From positions 9,672,001 through 9,736,000 of the forward strand of contig CM034315.1 of assembly GCA_019925795.1 (NCBI GenBank): a stretch of 64,000 nt of DNA. Direction: 5' to 3'. The notes under the pieces were generated by a model. The model was not told where the DNA came from and searched no databases. It worked only from the letters and a program-made list of their open reading frames with translations. This DNA is from Dendrobium chrysotoxum (Eukaryota > Streptophyta > Magnoliopsida > Asparagales > Orchidaceae). The position numbers and the translations under genes were made by a program. Positions 23,780 through 35,500 of the stretch are shown piece after piece (positions within the stretch are counted from its first letter, which is position 1; each line of letters begins with the position of its first letter).

Positions 23780-25400
23780 TGTGTGGGCTCCAAAAATTCT
23801 TGCACCGGCCTCTCCGCAACTACTTTATTTTTCGAGTTGGCACGAGGAGAGTTTTAGCGAATTAAGTTCCATGAAATTTTTAGAAAGTAAATTGAGTTTT
23901 AGATAAGACATTACCCAAAGATTTCGCTCTCATTTTGCGAGGACTTTATGATCTAAGTTTAGATTTCCTATAGGCACAAGCCTTTATAGTTAATTATCCC
24001 TCTCGATGACAAGAGAGAACTTTAGATTAAGGCTAGTTGTCAAACAGATACATGGTATCTAGCATATAGTAGCAGCAAAATTTGACATTTAAATTTGAAA
24101 TTTATCACCACGCACTTAAAGGGGATGGTGGGGGGAATGATGATGAACCCGATTAAGATCCCATAGTTCTGTCATCCCAGATTATCATGGTCCCTAGTCT
24201 ACCTAGTCAGAGGAGGTAATCAACCCAACCTGACCGAAGGATCCTTGTTGGCAACCATGGGTTATGTCGTCCAAGGATACCTTGTCGACTTGAGATGAAT
24301 ATTTGCTTAAGAGGACATATTTGAACCCACCTTAGCTAACAAATGGCTTTATGCCCTATCGGTCATATCCTATTAATTCATTGCTTAATGATTTAAAGCA
24401 GTTGAGGAACACACAGGATCTGACCATGATCATAATTTAATGGTTCCATTTGATGGCAAAACCACCCGGTCAGAGGGTCTCGATCATACTCGTTTACCTG
24501 TGGTGTTATTTGGCGGCGAAATCACTTGTTAGAGGACACATGTCATGTCATTACTGGCAAGAGATGATTTGAGAAATAAATCCTAGTGATATTCTCAACT
24601 AGATATTCATTCTTTATGAGCTGAAGTGATTTTCAAACTTGTCATTCCCGACAAACTATTGCAAATAGTAGATGAATTTTGCTTTAAGTTATTAACTGAT
24701 TAAATTTCAATTTTAAATATTAATACTATTAATAGATGTGGAGATATAGATCTATGATAGGTCTTTGAGAATTAACCCCTCCGATTGAGATTTGTATTCA
24801 ACACGACCATCATCGAGATGACTTTATTGTCACTTTAAATGTTTATATTTCATGAAAATTTGGGAGGCATTTTAAATATTTGAGGTCCCCTCCGATTGAG
24901 ATTTTCTGTCAACACGGCCATCATTGGAGATTATAGGCAATTTTCCTTTATTGGCAGAACCTATTCGACTATGTCTACTTGCCGACAGAGGATTGGGCCA
25001 GCGTAGATTTTAGTTTTTGGTGATGAATCTTTCTTATAATAGACCTTTAAACATATTAAAAAAAATACTCCAGTATGCGCTATAACCGTATATTTTTTCG
25101 ATGATTTAAGTCGTGTCGATTCTATCTATTTACAAATAGAGGATCAGGTTCATTATCGGCTTCATGCTTTTCTTAATGAATTCTTCTTGTAATAGACCTT
25201 GATGGCTTAATATGAACGTATGAAACAAATACTACAGTCGGCACTACGCCCATGTATTTGTTTGATGATTCAAGCCGTATCGATTCTATCTATTTTCCAA
25301 CAGAGGATTAAGCTAGAACTTAAATTCATTTCTTGACCTGTGCAGCATCCTCAGACGTCATGTGTATGCATATGTCATGCTCGTCAGGGCCCATGTGGGT
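23780..25400 (+). mobile_element. LTR-like repeat, right arm of a head-to-head pair
   Basis: It starts near 23780 with GTGTGGGCTCC and GAGGAGAGTTTTAGCGAATT. It then has GCGAGGACTTTATGATCTA, TATAGGCACAAGCCTTTATA, GTTAATTATCC and the GATCCTTGTTGGCAACCATG stretch, mirroring the left arm. The arms differ at many positions, so they are old, separate insertions or an old inversion. About 120 bp, pyrimidine-rich, separates the two heads. Confidence 0.6.
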
Positions 25401-26465
25401 ATATGCCTTTGTATGCATTTTGCATGATGTGTTTGTATAGTGGCTGTACATATGCAATGTAGTGGATGTACACGACGTATCTACATGCTCACATACACAT
25501 TTAATTTCTCATCTACACGTTAACATGCTTATGTATGCATTGGAATATTTGCATGTATGATGCATTTTGTATCTACTTGTTGCTCATCTGTACTTGCATG
25601 ATATTTTGCATGTTGCGTAGTGGCTTAATGCAGTAGCATATGATATGTATGTATAATGCATCTATGCATCGCCTATTTGCTTGCATAATGCATTTGCATG
25701 ATGATTCAATGCTTTCGTGTAATGAATGATATATTTGTATGTCGACATAGGGTACTGCCGCTACACAGTGCATTTTACATATTGGTTGGTGTACTTCCGT
25801 AAGACATCTCGTATGTTGCAACATGTATATGCACGGTGCGTTTTGCATGTTAATGCAACATATCGCCACAGCATGGCGTATTTTGTATTTTAAATGACGT
25901 GTTTGCATACTGCATCCTGCATATTGCAAACACATACATATTATGAATGTGACAGTGCGCATTTTAATGCATGAAGAAATATTTTTGCAATATTCATATA
26001 TGATTAATTGCACCCTACATAAAGATGTGGAATAGTTGCACCATATATCATCCGAAGTTTTCAAACTATCTAAAGGAAAACACTAAGAAATAAATAATTA
26101 TAATAACAATTTCACCTTTAGCTGTTAATAAGTTTTGCTCTGCTAAAAATTTGATAATACATTTCAAGTTGATTAAATGATTCTATTTTAGCTCCAAATT
26201 AAATTTTAACTTGAGTTGATATGAAAATAAGCATTTGTTGGATGGTGGGATTGAAACTTTTTTTTTTTCTTTTCTTTTCAAATGCCACAAAACACCTACT
26301 ATATGCAAGTAAAATAATAATTGCTCAAAAGAAATGTCATAGGACTGATTTATTAATTTATAAAAAGACATGAAAATAAATTGATACAAAATTTTCTATA
26401 TTTGATGGATTTCTTTTTAATGGAATCTGACTTTGCATTTAACTTGCTCTTTATACCCTTATATA
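25401..26465. other. TGCAT-rich repetitive DNA; no gene
   Basis: From 25.4 to 26.0 kb the words TGCATG, GCATGTATG and TGCATT recur. They keep a 163-residue minus-strand frame open (25573-26064) that is Cys/Ile/Met-rich and has no domain; I take it as a repeat artefact. The rest is AT-rich. Confidence 0.45.
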
Positions 26466-26546
26466 GGAGAAATTATTAACCGGACTCCAATGCATACAAG
26501 TAATGTGGCTTGTACGCATATGGACTCCACACGTAATAATTTCTCC
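26466..26546. mobile_element. 81-bp foldback micro-element with 7-bp target duplication
   Basis: The left half begins GGAGAAATTATTA...GGACTCCA and the right half is its near-complement, ending TGGACTCC...TAATAATTTCTCC. About 36-38 bp pair across an 8-bp loop. The direct repeat TTATATA flanks it at 26459-26465 and 26547-26553. It has the form of a tiny non-autonomous DNA transposon that can fold on itself completely. Confidence 0.75.
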
Positions 26547-26828
26547 TTATATAGAGAGCTTTATAAGACAATATATGACTTGATAGAAGAGCAATCAATT
26601 TACTTTTATTTTCCCCTACATATGAGGAGATAATGATTCTAACCTTCTTGTTGTTGATTTTTTGTTACTTATAAGAATAAAATATATGCTTCTAATATTG
26701 TAATATTTTGATCTAATGAGATTGTGAAGGTTTATGGCATCTCAAACATGATCACCTCGATTCAAGGCACGATTGTAAGCCATCTTTGGAGGATACTATG
26801 AAAATCCTTGGCTCACATTCAATTCTAA

Positions 26829-26948
26829 GGCTTTGTTTGGGACGGCTTTCTTACTGCTTCCTAAAGCAACTTTTTTGTACAAAAATTTTAATTTTTATAT
26901 TAAAAAGCTGCTTTAAGAAGCAATAAAAAAGTGGTCCCAAACAAAGCC
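26829..26948. mobile_element. Tourist-like MITE, well-preserved copy
   Basis: A 120-bp block with ends GGCTTTGTTTGGGACGGC and GTCCCAAACAAAGCC, flanked by TAA at 26826-26828 and 26949-26951. The interior has CTTACTGCTTCCTAAAGCAA and its partial complement GCTTTAAGAAGCAATAA. It is the best-preserved member of this family here. Confidence 0.85.
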
Positions 26949-26951
26949 TAA

Positions 26952-28199
26952 GTGCCTTTTAACCCTAAATTGATGTGCCTGTCAATCCTTTGGTTACATG
27001 CTTTGATGCCTAGCAAGAGAACACCTAAGGCAATAAAGCTCAAGTCGAGTGATAGGAAACACTTGAAGATTTCAAGTCAATCCTATCAATTTTAGAAAAT
27101 CAACGAGAAACTCTTTCAAACTCCAAAAGAAAAGTAGAAAAAAAACAATAATTTTATTGCAAGAATCTAATAGATCGGAAGAAAGCAACAAGATACAACT
27201 GATCCTCTATTCGTGAGGAGGATCGATCTCTCCTAATCTCTAGACGAATCTAGAGCCCAAAACCTGAACCTAAGAGATCCCAAAATCAGCCAAATTCAAG
27301 ATGCCCTAACCCTAGGAAAACAAAGTATTTAATGCATACAAATCAAAAGGAAATCCCTAAACAGTCCCTACATTCAAATTTTCCTCTTAATTCCCCCAAA
27401 AATCTTTCATATTCGGCTCCCGCAAAACTTGCGGCTCGTGCGGTTAGCACAGGAGGCGGAGAGTTCCGCCTCATTCGTGCCTGGGCCGGTCCCACATGGA
27501 CCGGCTGGACCAGTCTAACATCGAGTTCACCTATAATTTTGTAAATATTAATTAACCTCAAGGATCCCATTTGAAGTGATGCGTGCGTTAGATGTGAAGC
27601 CTAAATATTTTTTGATCATCATGGATGAGATTATTGGCAATTAGATAATTTTATTATCTAACAAATATTTGTATGAGAGAAAAAATAACATGAAGCATTA
27701 CAAAAAGTTGTTGAAGCTTTCATTACATTTTGCAACCCCGAGCTAGAGTTATAAGAAATTAAGTGATTAATTAATCTTGCTTAAACTAAATTAGATTCAA
27801 TTTATACTTAGCTTGAAACAACTCGACTTGCATTGTATATTCATCTTTGAGTTGAATTACTACTGAATAATTCAAGGTCAATTCAAATTTAACTATTGCT
27901 GAGAGCTAGAATATTTGTCGCAATAAAGATAAGAGTTTTTTGTCCTAACTTTAAAATAAAAAATCCAGCATACACAGAGATAAATGAGAAGAATGCAAGA
28001 AAAGGCCAAGAAGTTAAAAAATTATCTAGCCCATTCCAATTTAAATAATTCCTTATATCCTTGAAGTTACAAAAGTTTACTATTTCCCGCAACGGAAGAA
28101 GATAAGTGTACAAAGTTAGAAGCTCGTGTTTGGTGTCATGTAATTATAATAGAGATTATGAAAGAAATATTAAATGAATAATGATGACAATTAAACAAT
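26952..28199. other. No recognised gene
   Basis: A GC-richer patch at 27.4-27.55 kb contains an 8-bp stem (GAGGCGGA-gagt-TCCGCCTC at 27453-27472) and opposing short open frames on both strands. No domain is recognisable. The remainder is AT-rich. Confidence 0.35.
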
Positions 28200-28390
28200 G
28201 TCAGTCGGGCAATAATGGTTTGGTAATGATTTTTAAATGACGGTGATCATAAGAAGAGAATCAAGCAATCGCAGTCAAACGATGACAATCAGATGATGGT
28301 GAATGGATTAAAATGGCCAAGTAATAGCGGCCTACCAACAATGATTGCTCAATGGTTGTTGGGCAATGGCAACATGGGAATGGTAGTCGA
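28200..28390. repeat. Degenerate GATGG/GTCGG minisatellite remnant
   Basis: Words like GTCAGTCGGGCAATAATGG, GACGGTGATC and GCAATGGCAACATGGGAATG repeat loosely, resembling the 4.98-5.47 kb array. Confidence 0.45.
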
Positions 28391-28802
28391 TAAATATTAG
28401 GAGTTGTATTCTGATAAATTCAATACAAATTTGGCAACACTTCATTAGACAACCTATATCAAATCTTTTGATCATAGAATATTTATTCAATATTTAATGC
28501 CTTAAAGACCTCAAAATCAATTGATCTTATGCTCATTGTATTCATCTTGTTGAACCACTCAATTTGACTATAACTACACAAGATTTGGAGACTATTTGAT
28601 ACTTAAATTAAAATCCTTAATTTTTTAAATGTATTTCAAGTGCTTAATTGTAATTCATTTGGACTTATATCAGATCACTTTTAGTGTTGTTAACTTTATC
28701 TTGTCAAACTGTTCAATTCAACTATAAGTTTATTTAAATCAGAGTTCAAATGATTCTAAATTTAGTTCTAGAAATTTTCAATTAAAATATAACCTCAAAA
28801 TT

Positions 28803-28918
28803 CATGGGGCAGCCTTCTTACTGCTTTCTAAAACTGTTTTTTAGTATAAAATTTTATGAAATTTTTTGTGCTAAAAAGCTTTTTTAAAAGTAGAAAGAAA
28901 GCTGGCCCAAACGAAGCC
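28803..28918. mobile_element. Tourist-like MITE, damaged left end
   Basis: The right end is GGCCCAAACGAAGCCCAAG. The left end reads GGGGCAGCCTTCTTACTGC, lacking the first bases of the family terminus. The interior matches the family (TTTCTAAAACTGTTTTTTAG, GCTAAAAAGC). Confidence 0.7.
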
Positions 28919-29189
28919 CAAGTGTCACAATACACCACAAAAATTATAGCCAACAACACAAAACAAGCACCATGATTTAATATACTTCATAGGCACATAT
29001 CTTACTTGCCAAAAGAAGCCTTGTTATCATCACAGCAATCCTAGCTTAAGAAAAATGCCTAGCAGCAGCAATAACAATCCAAATGAACAACTAAAATAAT
29101 ACAAACCCATCAAAGAAATTCATAGCAAATGCACCAATTCAAAGTAAGGCAAATCAATTTTATCAACTTTAATTAAACCTTTTAGTTCG

Positions 29190-29710
29190 TAAAGAATGTT
29201 AGCTCCCACAAAATCCACACTATTTGTTAAGTTTAGCAACAAAATTTGCTAATCAATCAGCTCATGAATTGCCTTCTTTGAGAATATGAGAAAGAGTAAG
29301 CAGAAATGAATTAAGAAGTTGAGAAGTCTTTCTGAGAATATAAAAAGAAGTAACATTCTGATTCTTATGAAGTAACCTTAAACCCTAAAATCCAAATATA
29401 CTTAGCCATGTTATCACTAAAATCCCATCAATCTTAACTTTAACAATGCCCAAATTAGAACCAATAAATTATATTCTCCTTATGAGTATGCTGAAACTAA
29501 AAACCTGTAACGAATTATATTCTCCTTATGAGTACCTCTGTTATTAAGATTTCTGGCAGGATCAATACAAACCCAAATATACTTATAAGAAGTAAGATGA
29601 ATATCACATAATTGTTTCAATTTGCAAGTACCTCTATTAATAAGTCTTACATGATTCATCTTAATTCATTGATGCTTCACCTCATTACGTTCATTCCATA
29701 AAAGTCACAA
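29190..29710 (-). pseudogene. Non-LTR retrotransposon RNase H-domain relic
   Basis: Minus-strand translation in broken frames gives WNERNEVKH, then KYIWVCIDPARNLNNRG. Near the end comes LLTLSHILKEGNS-AD-LANFVAKL, where dashes mark stops. The block LTLSHI.REGN..AD.LA is the hallmark C-terminal part of RNase H (RVT_3-type) domains in plant LINE-type polyproteins. Several stops and frame changes are present and no reverse transcriptase survives nearby, so only a decayed 3' fragment remains. Confidence 0.5.
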
Positions 29711-29732
29711 TTTGAAAATCAGAACTAGGAAT

Positions 29733-29915
29733 TTAGGCTTCGTTTGGTTGTCCGGTATGTTTTATAAAAGGAAGTTTTAAAAATGTTGGTTGAGGAAACC
29801 GAGATTTCTACGGAGAAGAAAATATCAAAAAGCTTCTCAAAAAAGTAGAAAAAAGACGTTCCGTAAAAAGTATTTCTACAGAAGCGTCGCATACAAACGG
29901 CAACCAAAAAATAAT
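29733..29915. mobile_element. Possible MITE (GGCTTCGTTTGGTTG end)
   Basis: The left end GGCTTCGTTTGGTTGTCCGG is close to the Tourist-like family. The right part CATACAAACGGCAACCAAAAA is a loose complement. The inverted ends are imperfect and no clear target duplication was seen. Confidence 0.35.
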
Positions 29916-30199
29916 TGTGTCTTTTCGAAACAGAAGAGGTGAAATTAATCCGTCTCAAATGAGGGCTTAATGTGTCCCTCAATAGAATAATAAGGAGAGC
30001 TAAACTAATTAAGAAGAACCTCCGAAATTTAAGAATTAACAAAACTAATATCATCTTTGACATTATTAAATCTTGTTGGCGTATTATCAAATGACATGAA
30101 TTCAAATGTCTTCTTTAAGTAGAATTCTTTTCTTCTATTTTCCTTGAAGAACTTCGTAGCAGTAATAGATTGGCTCTCAGCTCATGATCAAATACCAAC

Positions 30200-30850
30200 G
30201 TTTACTTTTGTATCAACAGGCGATGGCTGTTTTCCTCCAACCTCAACAAGCTTATGTGTGAATAATCTCTTATAAATACAAACATAAATTTAGAAAATAG
30301 AAGGCTTTGATCATTGAGACAGGGACAGTCAAACATTCTAAGCTTTAGATGATCTCTAAAGATATTTTCCTGCATTTGATTCATCATTTCATAAGTTTTT
30401 ACAGGCAATATATCTTAAACTTAAAAACATGATCTTAAAACTTACAAAGTGCAAACAGTTTATCAATTGAAGGCAATGCAATTCTGGGAATGCAATCATG
30501 AAAAAAAATATGTAAAATGTTATAAATTAAAACTTCAAAAGGAATTACAGTCAACAATTTTAACAATTCCATCCTATTTTCCAGATGTTTTTGCAACATC
30601 AAAAGTTCACGAAATCGCAAATTTAGCAATTAATTGAAGCAAAATAAGAGAGGTCAATAGGAAAAAAAGTCGCTCGGCAGTCTCTACAGAGATTAAATTC
30701 ATATAGAACATTTCGATCACTACAATAAAAAAGATTAATTACCCTCTACAGGTGAAGTAAAGCATTGCATAATCTGATCGAAATCGAAACTTTGAGGAAG
30801 ATTGTGTTTGAACTGTAGGATTTCGGCGGCTGGCAAACAAAAAAACAGAA
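30200..30850 (-). pseudogene. Exon-like fragments of an unidentified gene
   Basis: Three minus-strand blocks look protein-like and non-repetitive. A block near 30755-30830 reads AEILQFKHNLPQSFDFDQIM and then QCFTSP before a GT. A block at 30435-30629 includes CIPRIALPSIDKLFALCK. A block ending near 30230 includes VKTYEMMNQMQENIF. Weak splice signals could join them, but I could not make a continuous frame and do not recognise the family. It lies directly downstream of the U6 gene in the same orientation. Confidence 0.3.
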
Positions 30851-30980
30851 GAAAAATAAATTCGTCAACTCAGAAAACCAAGGAAAGGGCGCGTAAGGTT
30901 ACTCTGATTCAGATCTAGGGCTTCTGCCGCTTGGAAAACAGCTGCAAACACAGTAAAGCAAAAAAATTGTGAGAAATTGC

Positions 30981-31032
30981 AAAAAATTTGGACCATTTCT
31001 CGATTTATGCGTGTCATCCTTGCGCAGGGGCC

Positions 31033-31064
<32 letters not shown>

Positions 31065-31084
31065 TCGGATGTCTCCGAAGAGAC
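30981..31084 (-). ncRNA. U6: U6 spliceosomal snRNA
   Basis: The minus strand reads the whole plant U6 sequence: a 5' stem GTCTC-TTCG-GAGAC, then CATCCGATAAAATTGGAACG, ATACAGAGAAGATTAGCATG with the ACAGAGA box, GCCCCTGCGCAAGGATGACA, and CGCATAAATCGAGAAATGG. It ends in TCCAAA and a six-T Pol III terminator (30981-30986). U6 pairs with U4 and U2 and forms the catalytic centre of the spliceosome. The 5' stem differs from the usual GTCCC-TTCG-GGGAC by a C-to-T and a matching G-to-A, so pairing is kept. A plant USE lies about 55-65 bp upstream, but the TATA position is degenerate, so it may be a weakly expressed copy or a young pseudogene. Confidence 0.92.
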
Positions 31085-31138
31085 AACGTAGTGATGCGGG
31101 CAACCAATTAAGAAGAATTGTGATTGCGACAATACAGC

Positions 31139-31149
31139 CAATGTGGGAC
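31139..31149 (-). promoter_or_regulatory. Upstream sequence element (USE) of the U6 gene
   Basis: The minus strand reads GTCCCACATTG, one change from the plant snRNA USE consensus RTCCCACATCG, centred about 60 bp upstream of the U6 start at 31084. In plant Pol III snRNA genes a TATA box sits about 23-24 bp downstream of the USE. Here that site reads ATTCTTCTTAAT, a poor TATA box. Confidence 0.8.
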
Positions 31150-31439
31150 TATAGGCACATATCATTTTATTTTGATGAGAATTTATTTTTAAGATTTAGA
31201 TAATTTTTATTATCTTATTTTGATTTCTCAATTTTTATGTTATCACGTTAAGAATGAATTTTATAAAGTTTGGTCTTACCATTCATAGAATTATTTTTCA
31301 TATATTAAGAAATTTTATTTTTATTTTTCAGATGATTTAAGTTATTCGAATTAGATGGTATAAATGTGTCAATAATGTGATTTAACCTTATAAGCGATGA
31401 ATGACACTCATCAATGTTGTTAACAAAAAGTTCACAAAC

Positions 31440-31925
31440 TATAATAATTGGGTGACGGTTGTTGGACGATGATATTTAGATGATAAAAATTGGATGACAA
31501 TGGTCAGAAAATAGCTATCAGTCGATGAGGCAAGGCCCCAGTGGTCGGGTGATGGGCTTGCCTTGATCTTCGACATCAAATATTGAGCGAAATTCTAGAG
31601 TTCTTCAGATCTTTGCAAAAAAACTACAATTTACAATACCTTTAGTTTAGAATCAAATAGTCTCCAAATCGGACTAATCTACAATATTGCTAATTCAAGA
31701 TCACTCTTTTTGTATTTTAATATGAAATAAAACATTTTTAATATATATATATATGATAATTGTAATATCAGTTGCCTATAAGATTATGGCAGTGGTTGAT
31801 GAGATGATGATAACAACGACACTAGTGGCTACAGCCGACCTTGGTTGCATGGGGCAACAATGGCCAAGGTGATGACCAACGACGATAATTGTGACAACCA
31901 CAGGTGACGGCGAGCGACAATACTA
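31440..31925. repeat. Degenerate GATGATGG/GACGGTTG minisatellite remnants
   Basis: Two patches (about 31440-31560 and 31785-31925) contain loose repeats such as GGTGACGGTTGTTGGACGAT and GGTGATGACCAACGACGAT. They resemble the other degenerate arrays at 5.0-5.5 and 28.2-28.4 kb. A short (AT)n lies between them. Confidence 0.45.
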
Positions 31926-32544
31926 ATTATTTTTAAAACAAAAAATAAGAAGCAATTAAAAAACACCTATAGCAAACACCTTTAAATAAAATATTTCAAA
32001 CATACTATTGGAGTTGTTCTAAAGTCTTCAAAGGGTCTTGTTATGATTTGGAGAATTCTTTGTTAATTCAATGGAAAATAAAGTCAACGTATGATTTGAT
32101 TAATGATTTTATGCTCTATTGGCATATTTGTATATTGATTTTAGATCATTGTAGTCAAATAAATTTTTTTGATTTTTGGAGATCATTAAATTTAAACTAG
32201 TTTAGATTAAAAAATTTAGTATCTTAATGTATTATAAGTTGTAATTCTATTACAGTGAGCTCTTTCAAAGAGGGATTCCAATCAAAGATTTCACCCGGTC
32301 GGTGAAGCTTTTCCCTAAAAAAATTTAGTGCTTGAATATGATATCATGAAATCTTAGCATAAATTTAATGGCTCTTGAGGCAATTCTCATGCAAATTACT
32401 TCAGAATAACTTTACACAATTTTCTTTCCTCTAATACAAATTTTCCTTCCAAATAAAAAACCAATCTCAAAAGAACAACAAGATCATGATCTCACTACTA
32501 ACAACCTGCAAGACATAAAATAAAGAGAGATAGAGGTAGGTCGT

Positions 32545-35500
32545 GTCTCATTAAGATTTCGTTTGGGATGACTTTTTTACTGCTTCTTAAAGCAACTTTT
32601 TATTACAAAATTTTTAATTTATATTCTCAAACTTCAGTCTCTTAATTCATATACAACCATCAGTATAGAATTAACAAAATAAATTGATATTGACTTAGAT
32701 GTGCTATCGTTCTTCAGCTGACATCTACAACAAGCAATTATGCATTTTTCTAAGAGAGTAAATTGCAGCTACAGATTAAATCTTGAGGTTGACAACATAG
32801 CCAAGCTCCCTTCCACATTCTTCATTGCAGTATTTCCTGCAATGCATGCCAAATTAGAGCGCAGAAACCTTCATGGTTATATAATATATAACAGGGTTCT
32901 TCACCTTATAGCTACCAACAATAAAAGGTTCAATTTGCTCCTCGGTGTGGCCTAATTCAACCTTAGTGGTGATGATATGAAGGAAACTTGCAATATGTAG
33001 ATTAGGAAGTCCATGAAAGAAAAGTCGGGAGAGCTCCAAAAACAATTCATGAGAATCTGTATTCGGTGTTATGTAAAAGATATTCCCCTGCAAATTAAGT
33101 TATGAGAAACTGTTCTCAAAACAAAACCCATGAAATAATTCTCTTTTAACGTAATCATTTCAAACTAATAAAAGCAGGAAGTTTTAATGATCAAGTGTAC
33201 AATTAAAAAAAAATGTTGCTTCCTTGCCTTTTCCAACAACAAACATGCCATGTTTTGTTCGCACAATGCTGAAAACCTTAGAATACAGATTTAAATAATG
33301 CTAAAAATAAAATTTTAAGTTTCAAGAGACAAGTTTCTTGTTAAATTAGTTCCAGGTGATTAAGCAAATGACGATTTAACAGAAGTTCAGCCACAAAATA
33401 AAACAAATATGACAAAAATCAGGGTTTGTGAATTGATCAAAAGAGAATCACTGCTTCGACCTTGAACATTAACTTAATAGGTCAAACAAGTCCTATACAA
33501 GCTTGTGTTAGGAGCAATGGTGATTTTTGAAGGTTTTTATGAATGGCTATCAATCATATTGTAGAAAGCATTGGTAGTTGGTACTAAAGAAACCCACTTT
33601 ATATTGCACTCTTATTTAATTATACACGTTATAGTATTGTATAACGAGATTTGAATGCATTAGTTTTCATCAATAGCTAAGATTTACTGTGATTAAGTAC
33701 TACAACCGAACGTAAGATATCCATCAGATGTCATTGACTTAGAACCCAGTGCAGTAACTTTCTTTCACCTACAAGTGTTTCTAAACATTATTATTATACG
33801 TCTATTCGATTTCTCTCTAACATCGCTGCCATTAGACAGCCTACGGATCATTCCACAGATATCTCTTATAACTTGGGTTGATCGTTTTTTGCCTGTAAGA
33901 ATAATGATAACATGGTATTGAAAAAATGGCAAAAAATTATGCAGGAATATGAATTGAAGAGCAGTAGCACTCATAATCAGTAAAAGAAACTAATTTTTGC
34001 ACAAGCTCCAGAAAATGACAAATGGAAAAATCAACAACATTAAAAATGATTTGCAAGAACCGATGAAGAATAGGAGAAATAAATGATTTACAACATTTAT
34101 CTAATATCACGTACCTCTAGAAGACAGTTACATTCAAACTGTTTTGCATTTGAACTATCACGTCCTTTAATAGAATTTTTGTAATATAATTTCTCGACAA
34201 CAAAAACTTGAAGGTTGATAGTTTTTGCAAATTCAAGCTCCTTTAGGTGCAAATATAGTTCAGGATGCATCTTATATAAGTATCGTTGAGCATAGGGAAG
34301 AATCCAATTAATTAAAGAAGCTTCATAATTGTTGTCTGCAATATCATATGAAATGGCTTCACAAGATATGACCTGAGACACAAAATGCCACTCAATATTT
34401 AAAAATTCAAACATTTTTATAACTCCATTTTTTATAATCATTTTCAAATTGGAGAGAAGGCACTATGTGCACTTTGAAGTATCAGCAGAATTCTTTGTTA
34501 GAATGGAAAATTGATAGGTCTGGTTGGAATGAGTAGGAGAAAAGAAAATTAACCAGATAAAACAATATAAAATTTTACCTCTACAAGTGCAGGAATACCT
34601 ATATTTTGCATAAATATGGAAACCTTTCCACAAAGCATTTCCCTCTCATTGGTAGTAAGTTCACCAAATTGTAAAATGTGAACATCATTGAGATCCTTGA
34701 ATTGCTCCATTCTTTCGTCATCATCAGTCCAACATACAGTACCGAATGTTGGATTAAGGGAAACCCATGTATCCTGTATTGTTGGAAGTACTGTGTTTTT
34801 TTATTTTAAAAGAAAATATTTTAAGTCATTTATTTCATCACAACTGAATAATCCAGATTTCAAATCATCAACCCACTTGAGAAATACCCGAAAAACCTGA
34901 AAAATGAAATGAAAGAAAATAAGTAAAACCAAGTACTCAACTTAAACCACCATCAGTATGTGACATTTGCATGCACAATTGTGCATATAAATTATGCATT
35001 TGCTAAACTAGCATCTTGAATTACTATATGGTTTTGGAATGCTTACTTCATGAGCAACCTCTGATGGTAATGCAACATATGATAAATGACGCAGTATTGA
35101 AAAGTAAGCACAAAACAAAGGTGCTTCAGGTACACCACAATCAGTCACAAGAAAATCATAAAGACCCGGATATAGATTGGACAGTGTCAAGCATGTTGGA
35201 AGCTTTGTTGCACTTGCTGGGTCATTCAAATGGGTTAAATCCCTCAATCTTCCCACACAACCAGTTGCATCATGCCAATATAATTTATTTGGAAGCATAA
35301 ATGTACCGAGAACAACATCCTTGTTTTCATATTTACATACTGATGGAACGAATATGACAATATCTGATTTCACGTCGATGATCTTTTCCTTTGATTTAGC
35401 CAATTCTTCTTGAACAAAAGTGTAAATTTTATTCATCTGGAATATGCTGAAAAAAAAAAAGATAGCTTGCTACAATCAACAGTTTTAAAATGACATAGGG

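Noticed and set aside
25573..26064. 163-residue minus-strand open frame
   Set aside because: Cys/Ile/Met-rich translation of a TGCAT-rich repeat with no domain; the frame is kept open by composition.
27470..27510. GGTCCCACATGGACC as another snRNA USE
   Set aside because: It is a short palindrome with two mismatches to the USE core and no TATA box at either spacing.
30899..31203. Open frames on both strands across 31 kb
   Set aside because: They cover the U6 snRNA gene, which explains the sequence conservation.
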